Below are positions 1 to 7,029 of a stretch of DNA of 26,303 bases, piece after piece. This stretch comes from JANWZL01 sp041640815 (GTDB taxonomy: Bacteria; Pseudomonadota; Gammaproteobacteria; Burkholderiales; Thiobacillaceae). The first letter of the stretch is position 1, and each line of letters opens with the position of its first letter. Location: assembly GCA_041640815.1 (NCBI GenBank), contig JBEPZO010000026.1:1-26303 (forward strand), in the 5' to 3' direction. The notes under the pieces are model-generated. The model made no database searches. It had not been told where the DNA came from and saw only the letters and a list, made by a program, of their open reading frames with translations. The translations under genes were made by a program, and so were the position numbers.

Positions 1-129
1 ACTCTCGCCTACAGCATGAGCACTAGTCCCTCTTACTCAGTAGCCTAAACCCCTTAAGGCCTAAACTACCTCAAGCACAAAACCAGTACCCACACCTCAA
101 AGGCCGGTGTCAGGTTGTTAAAGAGCGTT
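1..129. other. Window edge, no gene seen
   Basis: This is AT-richer sequence lying 3' of the initiator tRNA gene. It has frequent stops in all frames, and I see no convincing hairpin with a T-tract that would end the tRNA transcript. Confidence 0.5.
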
Positions 130-206
130 TGGTTGCGGGGACAGGATTTGAACCTGTGACCTTCGGGTTATGAGCCCGACGAGCTGCCAGACTGCTCCAC
201 CCCGCG
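130..206 (-). tRNA. Initiator tRNA-fMet (CAT anticodon)
   Basis: The reverse complement folds as a full 77-nt tRNA including an encoded CCA end. The acceptor strand begins CGCGGGG and its 3' side reads CCCCGCA before ACCA, leaving the unpaired C1/A72 that marks bacterial initiator tRNA. The anticodon stem has the three consecutive G-C pairs (GGG CTCATAA CCC) needed for P-site entry. The T-arm is present with TTCAAAT. Elongator tRNA-Met and tRNA-Ile2 lack the C1/A72 mismatch and the triple G-C, so the initiator call is firm. Confidence 0.97.
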
Positions 207-221
207 TTTGAGAGATCAGCA

Positions 222-250
222 ATTCTGAATAAGCATTCTCTGGATGTCAA
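222..250 (-). promoter_or_regulatory. Sigma-70 promoter of the tRNA-fMet gene
   Basis: On the minus strand there is a perfect TTGACA (-35, plus-strand positions 245-250), a 17-nt spacer and CAGAAT (-10, positions 222-227). The -10 lies about 16 nt upstream of the mature tRNA 5' end, which leaves room for a short leader removed by RNase P. Confidence 0.75.
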
Positions 251-704
251 TACCTTTTGCATGAGTCCAGTACCTCTGGCGCTCGGGCGGGTAGTGGAGA
301 AGGAATGATTGGTGGTTGTTGACCGAGGCTGAAGGCTTCGCGTGGTGCAGCCAAGCCTCACGGCGTGGCTTGGCCAGCCAGCGCTAAAGGAGGCGGCTAA
401 AGCCTAGGCTTGAGGTGAGTTAACTGCAACGCGTCGCCTTACGAGCTATCCAGGCAGCGTTGGGTAGCTTAAGGCAGACAACCTGAGCCAACCGAAGCAG
501 CCATCCCACGTATGCTCGCGGTCAGTCCCAGCCTAGCAAGTGGTGTGTACAACGTTATCGACCTACGCCAGCAGCTTGGCGTTAGGTGTTGATCGAGTTG
601 CCCCAGGTCAACCACTAGGGTTGGCTTTGACCAGGCAGCGATGGCCAAAGGAACAATAAGGTTCCACTCTGGGCGATACGCTGTCATAGGAAGTACTTTT
701 TCGC

Positions 705-732
705 TTGCCTGCGGCTTTAGTAAACTGATACT
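705..732 (+). promoter_or_regulatory. Weak candidate promoter for mlaA-greB
   Basis: TTGCCT (705-710), a 16-nt spacer and GATACT (727-732) lie about 16 bp upstream of the mlaA-like start codon. The direct repeat TAAACTGA (721-728, 732-739) overlaps the -10. This is a consensus match only. Confidence 0.3.
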
Positions 733-748
733 AAACTGACTGACGTGC

Positions 749-1450
749 ATGAAAGTGCGTTTCAGGCCCTTAGCCCTCATTCTGGTTGTGCTTTTTACAC
801 AGGCGAACGCTCGGGCCCAGGATGACCGCCGAGACCCGTTGGAGCCGGTGAACCGCGTCATCCACGAGTTCAACGAGACGCTCGATCGGCTGGCGCTGAA
901 ACCCATCGCGCAAGGCTATCGCGCTGTCACGCCTCGCTTCGTGCAGATTGGTGTGCGCAATTTCTTTTCCAATCTCGAAGACGTCGGCGTCATGGCCAAC
1001 AACCTGCTGCAATTCAAGGTCGAGCAGGGGGCGAACGACTTCATGCGCCTGGCCGTGAACAGTACCTTCGGTCTGTTAGGGCTGCTGGACGTGGCCTCGG
1101 AGATGGGGCTCAGAAAGCACGACGAAGACTTCGGCCAGACCCTAGGCCGCTGGGGCTTGGAGACGGGTCCCTATCTGGTGCTGCCGCTTTTCGGCCCGAG
1201 CAATTTCCGCGATGCCGTCGGCCTGTTTGTGGACAAGACCTACCTTGATCCGCTGCGCCACATCGACGACGTCGGCGTGCGCAACCGCACTGCGGCGTTG
1301 CGTGTGGTCAGCCGGCGCAGCGATCTACTCGATGCCAAGAAGGCAGTGGAGATGGCCGCGCTCGATGGCTACGAATTCACGCGTGATTTCTATCTCGAAC
1401 GGCGGCGGGCCATGATCTATGATGGAGCGACGCCCACGCAAGACGAATGA
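749..1450 (+). CDS. mlaA: MlaA/VacJ-family outer-membrane lipid-asymmetry protein lacking a lipobox
   Basis: This 233-residue protein matches the MlaA (VacJ) family. The signature DPLEPVNRVIHEFN stretch follows the signal peptide, then the NFFSNLED segment, the NSTFGLLGLLDVA helix and the DFGQTLGRWG / GPYLVLPLFGPSN region. MlaA forms a donut-shaped channel in the outer membrane with porins and removes mislocalised phospholipids from the outer leaflet, passing them to MlaC. The classical protein is a lipoprotein. Here the signal peptide (about residues 1-23, cleavage likely after ARA) contains no cysteine, and an in-frame TGA at 737-739 rules out an upstream ATG/GTG start that could add a lipobox. 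The protein is therefore predicted to be cleaved by signal peptidase I. Its stop overlaps greB by 4 nt. No mlaB-F genes are nearby. Confidence 0.9.
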   Translation: MKVRFRPLALILVVLFTQANARAQDDRRDPLEPVNRVIHEFNETLDRLALKPIAQGYRAVTPRFVQIGVRNFFSNLEDVGVMANNLLQFKVEQGANDFMRLAVNSTFGLLGLLDVASEMGLRKHDEDFGQTLGRWGLETGPYLVLPLFGPSNFRDAVGLFVDKTYLDPLRHIDDVGVRNRTAALRVVSRRSDLLDAKKAVEMAALDGYEFTRDFYLERRRAMIYDGATPTQDE

Positions 1451-2004
1451 ACAAGGCCTTTCTGCCTGACGATCTGCCCGCGACGGAGGAGGACGAGGAA
1501 GCGCTGCCGCCTCTGCCGGCGGGAACCCGCAACTACATCACGCCGGCCGGCTACGCGCGCATGCAAGCGGAGCTTGCGCACCTGGTGCGGGTCGAACGCC
1601 CCGAGGTGGTGAATGTCGTGGCCTGGGCGGCCAGCAATGGCGACCGCTCGGAAAATGGCGATTACATCTACGGCAAGAAACGCCTGCGCGAGATCGACCG
1701 ACGCATCCGTTTCCTGACCAAGCGGATCGAATCGGCCGTCGTCGTCGACCCTGCTAGCCGCGAGGCGACCGATCAGGTCTTCTTCGGCGCCACCGTCACG
1801 GTCGTGGATGAGCAGGGCGAGGAAGCCACTTACAGCATCGTCGGCATCGACGAGGCCGATCCGGCGCGCGGACGTATCTCTTGGGTGTCGCCGCTGGCAC
1901 GCGCCTTACTCAAGGCGCGGGTAGGCGACTGTGTGCGCTGCCAAGTCCCCGGTGGTAGCCGCGAGCTCGAGATTGTGCGCGTCGTCTATCAGGCATTGGA
2001 TTGA
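1447..2004 (+). CDS. greB: Transcription elongation factor GreB
   Basis: This 185-residue protein has the GreA/GreB coiled-coil N domain and the FKBP-like C domain. GreB enters the RNA polymerase secondary channel and stimulates cleavage of backtracked transcripts. Diagnostic stretches are NYITPAGYARMQAEL, then WAASNGDRSENGDYIYGKKRLREID (tip of the coiled coil with the acidic D/E residues that coordinate catalytic Mg2+), RIRFLTKRIESAVVVDP and FFGATVTVVDE. YIYGKKRLREIDRRIRFLTKR favours GreB over GreA. A roughly 25-residue acidic, proline-rich N-terminal tail precedes the core. The ATG overlaps the mlaA-like stop (ATGA), implying translational coupling and a shared transcript, an unusual partner choice for greB. 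Confidence 0.95.
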   Translation: MNKAFLPDDLPATEEDEEALPPLPAGTRNYITPAGYARMQAELAHLVRVERPEVVNVVAWAASNGDRSENGDYIYGKKRLREIDRRIRFLTKRIESAVVVDPASREATDQVFFGATVTVVDEQGEEATYSIVGIDEADPARGRISWVSPLARALLKARVGDCVRCQVPGGSRELEIVRVVYQALD

Positions 2005-2109
2005 CCGCGGCGCCGGGCGCTTGGTCAGCGACCGCGCATGAGTGGGGATGCGCCTAAAAAGCCACGATGATTGGTAGGAATCCACCAACCACGGAGACAA
2101 CGACCAGCC

Positions 2110-2757
2110 ATGAACCCCATACGCGTGCTCATACTAGATGATCACCCCCTGATCAGGCTGGGGCTCAAGCGGGCCCTGGAACAGGAGGAAGGCATTGCGG
2201 TGGCGGCCGATTGCGCCGACCTGGCAAGCCTCAAGGCATGGCTGGCGGCAGGGGGCGAAGCGGATGTCGCCATCGTCGACCGCTCGCTGCCCGACGGCGA
2301 TGGGCTGAGCGTCGTGCCCGAGCTCAAGGCATGCGGCATGAAGGTGATCATCCTCACCGTCGAGGACGCGGATGAGGAGATCCGCGCCGCCATCGACACC
2401 GGTGTTGACGGCTATCTGCTCAAGTCCTCGGATACGGAACAGATCCTGCATGCGGTCGGCATCGTCATGCAGGATGCAGGCGCCTTCCCGCCGCACGTCC
2501 TACAAAAGATCGCGCGTGCCGGTTCAGGGTCAGACCCCCTGGCCAAGCTCTCCCAACGCGAGATGGAGATCGCCGAACTCGTCGCCCAGGGCTACAGCAA
2601 CAAGGTCATCGGCAGCAAGCTGAACCTGTCGGACAACACTGTACGCAACCACCTGGCCAACATCATGCAGAAGCTGGGGTTTCACAATCGCGTCCAAGTG
2701 GCCACCTTGGTGCTGCAGCACTTGAAGCGGCACCGTCGGCTCACAAGAAACATTTGA
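2110..2757 (+). CDS. Orphan NarL/FixJ-type response regulator
   Basis: This is a two-domain DNA-binding response regulator of about 215 residues. The receiver domain (about 1-120) has the acidic pair D10/D11, the phosphoacceptor D57 in AIVDRSLPDGDG, the switch Thr in ILTVED and the conserved Lys in GYLLKSS. The C-terminal LuxR-type helix-turn-helix has LSQREMEIAELVAQGYSNKVI and the recognition helix region LSDNTVRNHLANIMQKL. I chose the ATG at 2110, behind GGAGA (2093-2097), because it starts exactly at the receiver's first strand; an upstream TTG would add 13 residues with no family support. No histidine kinase lies alongside, so the signal and partner are unknown. Confidence 0.88.
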   Translation: MNPIRVLILDDHPLIRLGLKRALEQEEGIAVAADCADLASLKAWLAAGGEADVAIVDRSLPDGDGLSVVPELKACGMKVIILTVEDADEEIRAAIDTGVDGYLLKSSDTEQILHAVGIVMQDAGAFPPHVLQKIARAGSGSDPLAKLSQREMEIAELVAQGYSNKVIGSKLNLSDNTVRNHLANIMQKLGFHNRVQVATLVLQHLKRHRRLTRNI

Positions 2758-2807
2758 TGAATTCTTTTGCCATTGTAAAGGGTGCTAGCCACGGACCTCT
2801 GATCGCC

Positions 2808-2829
2808 CCTGTCAACCTGTTTTGACAGG
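2808..2829. repeat. 8-bp perfect stem-loop between convergent genes
   Basis: CCTGTCAA and TTGACAGG flank a 6-nt loop, between the ends of the convergent response-regulator and WYL genes. It could act as a bidirectional transcription barrier, but there is no T-tract on either side. Confidence 0.45.
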
Positions 2830-2860
2830 CCACCGCTAGTAGCATGATCTAACGCTATCC

Positions 2861-3847
2861 TTATGAGGAGGACTCCTGCATCCGCGCCAACCCGGCGCGC
2901 AGACGCTCGCGCACGCCCTGCCGCAAAGCAGGCGGCGCCAGCACCTCCACCTCTGGCACATGACGCAGGATGTCCATGACCAGCTCACGCATGTCGCTGT
3001 AAGGCACCTCGAGCACGTAGCGACCGTCCTTGAGCAGACGGCCACGCTGCTTGGGGTGCCATTGCTCCAGCGCCACCCAGCGCGCCCGCTCAGGGCTAAA
3101 GCGCAGTCGCGCCCAGCTCACCTTGCGGCCGGAAAAGATGCCGTAGCCCGCGCCCAGCACCGCATCCAGACGCGCTTCCGGCACCTCGCGTGCCGGCCGC
3201 TCCAGGATCTCTGCGCGACGCACGCCATCGACGGCAAAGCTGCGCAAACCCCGGCGCAAGTGACACCACGCGTCCAGATACCAATTCTCCCGATAGTGCA
3301 CCAGGCGCTGAGGGGAGACCTCGCGTTCGGTGGTCTCGTCGCGGCCCTTGGCATAGTAGGTGATGAAAAGGCGTTTGCGCCGCAACAGCGCCGAGCCGAT
3401 AGCGGCGAAGTGATCGAGGGGTAGCCGCCGTGCGGCGATGGGGATCAGCTTGACGCGCCGCCTGACCTCCTCGGCTGGATGCTGGCCACTGCCGAGCAAT
3501 GCCGTCAAGCGCGCCATCAGCGGTTGGATGTGCGGGCCGAGCAGGCCACCGGCATCAAGATTGGCCAGCAGATGCTGCATGGTGAGCAAGGCGTGGATCT
3601 CCTCGGCGGAAAACCACAGGCCTGGTAGCTTGTACTGGGCAGCGTTGCCGTTGCCGCGCTCGTAGCGGTACCCGCCCGCCTCGCGATCCCAGACGATGGG
3701 AGCATGCAGGCGGTTGCGTAGATACTCCAGATCGCGCTTGAGCGTGGCGCGCGACACCTCCAGCCGCTCGAGCAGGGTCTGGAAGCTGACCACGCCGCGA
3801 CTGGTCAGCAGCATGTCGATGAGGTGGAAGCGCTCGGTACGATCCAC
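2861..3847 (-). CDS. WYL-domain transcriptional regulator (DeoR-like HTH, YafY/PafC type)
   Basis: This 328-residue protein has an N-terminal winged helix (about 5-60; SFQTLLERLEVSRATLKRDLEYL is the HTH). A WYL domain with the family's eponymous W-Y-L triplet at 189-191 (HYRENWYLDAWCHLRRG) and a C-terminal WCX extension (about 240-320) follow. WYL proteins are ligand-responsive regulators; some bind nucleic acid and several control defence genes, but no target can be assigned here. The start is a GTG at 3847 preceded by GGGAG on the minus strand. It is divergent from the small membrane-protein gene, and the intervening region holds a 17-bp palindrome that may be its operator. Confidence 0.88.
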   Translation of the reverse strand: MDRTERFHLIDMLLTSRGVVSFQTLLERLEVSRATLKRDLEYLRNRLHAPIVWDREAGGYRYERGNGNAAQYKLPGLWFSAEEIHALLTMQHLLANLDAGGLLGPHIQPLMARLTALLGSGQHPAEEVRRRVKLIPIAARRLPLDHFAAIGSALLRRKRLFITYYAKGRDETTEREVSPQRLVHYRENWYLDAWCHLRRGLRSFAVDGVRRAEILERPAREVPEARLDAVLGAGYGIFSGRKVSWARLRFSPERARWVALEQWHPKQRGRLLKDGRYVLEVPYSDMRELVMDILRHVPEVEVLAPPALRQGVRERLRAGLARMQESSS

Positions 3848-3892
3848 TGCCGACTCCCTCTAGCGCGCATTCTAGACCAGCGCGGTTCGACA

Positions 3893-3909
3893 GGCTCATG
3901 CCATGAGCC
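3893..3909. promoter_or_regulatory. 17-bp palindrome, candidate operator of the WYL regulator
   Basis: GGCTCATG-C-CATGAGCC has perfect 8-bp arms around one central base. It sits in the divergent intergenic region 46 bp upstream of the WYL start codon and 47 bp upstream of the next gene. This placement is typical for an autoregulatory operator serving both directions. Assignment to the WYL protein is inference. Confidence 0.45.
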
Positions 3910-3955
3910 CGACACGGGTTAGGCTTTAGGCAGATTCACCGCGCGAGGACTAGCC

Positions 3956-4159
3956 ATGACCCTGACTTCGCTCATCCTCCTCTACACCGGGCTGGGGCTG
4001 GCGATGGCGATCCTGCGCTGGCCGCAGGCCGCCCATCCGCTCGCCGCCTGTCTGGCCGGCCTGCTCTGGCCACTCGAAATCCTTGCCGGCTGCCTGGAAG
4101 TGCTGACGCGGCGGTTGACCGAACTACCCCCTTGCGAACGCGACACCGGCAAGTCATGA
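3956..4159 (+). CDS. Small two-helix membrane protein of unknown function
   Basis: This 67-residue ORF has an excellent ribosome-binding site (GAGGA at 3945-3949, 6 nt before the ATG), so I regard it as real. Two hydrophobic stretches at about 4-23 and 27-47 suggest two inner-membrane helices, followed by a polar tail with charged residues (RRLTELPPCERDTGK). I recognise no family. It is divergent from the WYL regulator and about 140 bp ahead of the beta-propeller gene, so it could be regulated by the former or co-transcribed with the latter. Confidence 0.6.
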   Translation: MTLTSLILLYTGLGLAMAILRWPQAAHPLAACLAGLLWPLEILAGCLEVLTRRLTELPPCERDTGKS

Positions 4160-4297
4160 CGCGGCTAAACCAAGATCGCGCACCCGCAATCGCTGCGCGA
4201 TGGTGTTGCAGCGCAAAGGCGTTTATGATGTCAACTACGCCGCGTGTTTCGCTCTAGCGGCCAACCCATAGCCGAACCAATCAGAGGAGACAGCACC

Positions 4298-5521
4298 ATG
4301 CAGCGAAGCTTTCAACGTCTCAAGCTCGCCACCTTGATCCCCCTGGCCTGGGCCTGCTCTACCGCCTATGCCGCCAAACCCGTTTGGCCCGATGTCGTGG
4401 TCCATCTGCACGGCGCTGGCCAGGCCTATATCGTCGACACTAAGACCGACACCGTCACGGCCGCGCTCGAGACCTGCAAGGGCGGCACCCTCGGCGCCAC
4501 CACCCCGGACGCCAAGAAGGTCTATGTCAGCTGCGCCGGCGAAGGCCAGAAAGACGTCGTGGTCATCGACCTGCCAGGCAAGCAAGTCATCAAACGCGTC
4601 GAGACCGGTAACCGACCCAAGCACGGCATCGTCAGCCCCGACGGCAAGTGGGTCGGCATCAACCACTGGGGCCTGGACGGCGGCAAACTGCGCCACACCT
4701 TCATGAGCACCGCCGACGATAGCATCGTCAAGGTGATCGATCTTGAGGTCAGCGGCACGCCCAAAGGGGTGACCTCCATGCACAATGCCTGGAGCCCCGA
4801 TTCCCGCCTGTTCTTCGCCGTCGATCGGGTCGACAACCGCCTGGTGGTCATCGACACCAAGGACTGGAGTGTGAAGACCATCGCCGTGCCCAGCGCGCCA
4901 CACTATCCGGTGCCCAGCCCCGATGGCAAGGAGCTGTGGCTGGTGCACGAAGGTAGCGACACGGTCAAGCCGGGCATCATCGTCTATGACATCACCAAAC
5001 CTGACCTACCGGTCATCGCGCAGATGGACATGCCGCTCATTGGCGAGGAGGTGGTCGAGGCGCACCATGGCAACTTCACGCAAGACGGCAAGTTGTTCAT
5101 GGCCTTGAACCGCGGCCCTGGCAAGGATAGCCGCGGGCGCGAAGTGGCCTTCTTCGATGCCAAGACCAAGCAGCTGGTGCATCGGCTCACCACCGCCAGC
5201 AACGGCATCGGCCACACCTACAACACACCCGATGGCAAGCGCGCCGTGGTCACCAACTATGGCAACAACGTCATCACCGTGATCGACATCAAGGACCTGA
5301 AGACGGTGAAGGACCTGCGGATCGGCGCTGGCCGCATGGGCCACATCGCCTTCACCAAGGACGGCAATTGGGGCTACGTCTCCAACGACAAGGACGGCAA
5401 CCTGCACAAGATCGACATGAAGAAACTGGTTGCCGTGAAGACCATCGAGACCGGCAACAAGCCCGGTGGCGGCCAGGTGCTCAACGTCTGGACCAACGTC
5501 TTCGAAGAGCTCCCGCGCTAA
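4298..5521 (+). CDS. Exported YncE-like beta-propeller protein (cytochrome d1-type repeats)
   Basis: This is a 407-residue secreted protein. The ATG at 4298 follows AGAGGAGA (4283-4290). It gives a clean Sec signal peptide of about 26 residues ending AYA before AKPVW. The rest is a series of 40-45 residue blade repeats of YncE/cytochrome d1 propeller type, for example YIVDTKTDTV, VVVIDLPGKQVIKRV, LVVIDTKDWSVKTI and ITVIDIKDLKTVKDL. No CXXCH haem-binding motif is present, so it is not a nitrite reductase. Related propellers occur near periplasmic metal, quinohemoprotein or c-type cytochrome systems, but no such partner is in view. The gene is monocistronic and closed by a strong terminator. 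Confidence 0.85.
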   Translation: MQRSFQRLKLATLIPLAWACSTAYAAKPVWPDVVVHLHGAGQAYIVDTKTDTVTAALETCKGGTLGATTPDAKKVYVSCAGEGQKDVVVIDLPGKQVIKRVETGNRPKHGIVSPDGKWVGINHWGLDGGKLRHTFMSTADDSIVKVIDLEVSGTPKGVTSMHNAWSPDSRLFFAVDRVDNRLVVIDTKDWSVKTIAVPSAPHYPVPSPDGKELWLVHEGSDTVKPGIIVYDITKPDLPVIAQMDMPLIGEEVVEAHHGNFTQDGKLFMALNRGPGKDSRGREVAFFDAKTKQLVHRLTTASNGIGHTYNTPDGKRAVVTNYGNNVITVIDIKDLKTVKDLRIGAGRMGHIAFTKDGNWGYVSNDKDGNLHKIDMKKLVAVKTIETGNKPGGGQVLNVWTNVFEELPR

Positions 5522-5544
5522 ACAGCGGCTGGGGCGCTGAAATA

Positions 5545-5568
5545 AGCCACCGTTAGGTGGCTTTTTTT
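5545..5568 (+). terminator. Rho-independent terminator after the beta-propeller gene
   Basis: AGCCACC (5545-5551), a 4-base loop GTTA and GGTGGCT (5556-5562) run straight into seven T's (5562-5568). It starts 24 bp after the stop codon. Confidence 0.93.
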
Positions 5569-5847
5569 CTGCGCAGTGCAATAACCGTCGCGTCTGGTAA
5601 AGGGGCCCTGCACAGGCTCAACGCAGCAAGAAGAGCGCCTGCCGAGGTCGTCAGCCTACCGTATGGCTAGTGCAGCCAGCCCGCCCGCTGAGCGGCCCAC
5701 CTGACCACGCATGATCGCGTTTGCAAAGCTTGGGCGTCGGTCGCTCTACGCGTGCGCGCGCATGCTTTGACCCTGTATGGTCGGCCTTCTGCCAACACAG
5801 CGCACCGCAGCCATGCGCATGATTAGACCTACTGGCCCAACTTGTCC
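5569..5847. other. Intergenic region, nothing recognised
   Basis: These 279 bp lie between the terminator and the 3' end of the minus-strand epimerase gene. Short frames exist but none has family features or a ribosome-binding site. No further T-tract terminator serves the epimerase gene. Confidence 0.5.
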
Positions 5848-6858
5848 TTAACGTATTCGATGGTAATCTTTGTACCACGCCACCCAGCGCGCGATACCCT
5901 CTTTAAGCGACGTCTTCGGCTCGAAACCGACATCGCGCCGCAGGTCTTCGATATCGGCATAGGTCGCCACAACCTCGCCGGGCTGCATGGGCAGGAAGTT
6001 TTTCCGCGCTTGACGACCGAGCGCTTGCTCGAGCGTGCCGATGAAGGTCAAAAGTTCCACCGGCTGGTGGTTACCGATGTTATAAACGCGGTAGGGGGCA
6101 TGGCTCGAACCTGGGTCGGGGGCGTCGGTGCGGAAGTCTGGGTTGGGGCGGGCGATCTGGTCGAGCACGCGCACCGTGCCCTCGGCGATGTCATCGATGT
6201 AGGTGAAGTCGCGCCGCATGCGGCCATGGTTGAAGACCTCGATCGGTCGGCCCTCGAGGATGGCCGAGGTGAACAGCCAGGGCGACATGTCCGGCCGGCC
6301 CCAGGGGCCATAGACGGTGAAGTAGCGCAAGCCGGTGGTGGGCAGCCCATAGAGGTGGCTGTAGGTATGGGCCATCAGCTCGTTGGCCTTCTTGGTGGCA
6401 GCGTAGAGGCTTACCGGGTGGTCGACGTTGTCGTGCACCGAGAAGGGCATGCGCGTGTTGGCGCCATAGACGCTGGAGGAGCTGGCATAGACGAGGTGCT
6501 CGACGCCGCTCACACGGCAGCCCTCGAGCAGGTTGGCGAAACCGACGAGATTGGTCTGGATGTAGGCGTGCGGGTTCTTGAGCGAATAGCGCACGCCGGG
6601 CTGGGCGGCAAGGTGGATGACGCGCTGGAAGCGCTCGCGGGCGAACAGGTCCTCCATCGCCAGGCGATCGGAGATGTCGGCCTGCAGGAAACGGAACCCC
6701 GGCCAGGGCTTGAGCTGCTCGAGGCGGGCGAGCTTGAGCCGCGGGTCGTAGTAGTCGTTGAGGTTGTCCAGGCCCAGGACCTCGTCACCGCGCTCGAGCA
6801 GCAGGCGGGCAACGTGCATGCCGATGAAGCCAGCGCAGCCGGTAACGAGCACCTTCAT
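5848..6858 (-). CDS. NAD-dependent sugar epimerase, UDP-glucuronate 4-epimerase type
   Basis: This 336-residue short-chain dehydrogenase/reductase has the Rossmann NAD-binding motif TGCAGFIG (residues 6-13), the acidic D31 ending strand 2, HLAAQPGVRYS, the catalytic serine region ASSSSVYG and the YAATK catalytic pair (Y152, K156). The sequence LRYFTVYGPWGRPDMSPWLF and the start MKVLVTGCAGFIGMH are typical of UDP-glucuronate 4-epimerases (GalUA formation for capsule or LPS), rather than UDP-glucose 4-epimerase GalE. The start at 6858 is chosen because GAGGTG stands 5 nt before it and MKVLVTG is the natural N terminus. No polysaccharide cluster is adjacent, so the pathway is inferred from the family alone. 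Confidence 0.88.
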   Translation of the reverse strand: MKVLVTGCAGFIGMHVARLLLERGDEVLGLDNLNDYYDPRLKLARLEQLKPWPGFRFLQADISDRLAMEDLFARERFQRVIHLAAQPGVRYSLKNPHAYIQTNLVGFANLLEGCRVSGVEHLVYASSSSVYGANTRMPFSVHDNVDHPVSLYAATKKANELMAHTYSHLYGLPTTGLRYFTVYGPWGRPDMSPWLFTSAILEGRPIEVFNHGRMRRDFTYIDDIAEGTVRVLDQIARPNPDFRTDAPDPGSSHAPYRVYNIGNHQPVELLTFIGTLEQALGRQARKNFLPMQPGEVVATYADIEDLRRDVGFEPKTSLKEGIARWVAWYKDYHRIR

Positions 6859-7029
6859 GGGATCACCTCGAATACCATGGGATTCTAGCACGCGAGCCAG
6901 CTAGCAAATGCTGACTGGTCTAACTGGCGGGTAAAGCAGGTTGTCCCTTGGCTCGTCTTGATGGGTGAGTAGTCTCGTACGTAGTGGCCGCGCAAAGGCA
7001 TTCCCTGCTTTTTCGTGAGGAGATTAGCC

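Larger units (their letters stand above)
207..748. other. Gene-free 540 bp gap rich in hairpins
   Basis: No reading frame here has recognisable protein character. Several stem-loops are visible: 8-bp arms GCCAAGCC/GGCTTGGC at 350-357 and 367-374; a two-part stem with 8+5 bp arms at 437-474; a 10-bp stem with a one-base bulge at 561-587; and GGAAC/GTTCC at 651-666. A 12-bp palindrome AAGCCTAGGCTT lies near 400-411. None is followed by a T-run, so they are not classical terminators. The region may encode a structured RNA or be a decayed remnant. I recognise no known RNA family. Confidence 0.4.

Noticed and set aside
469..906. Minus-strand frame of 145 codons over the mlaA promoter region
   Set aside because: No family similarity, Ser/Arg-rich out-of-frame composition, and it overlaps the mlaA-like signal-peptide region.
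5842..6888. Plus-strand frame of 348 codons over the epimerase
   Set aside because: Shadow frame; the minus strand has the Rossmann motif, YxxxK and a strong ribosome-binding site.
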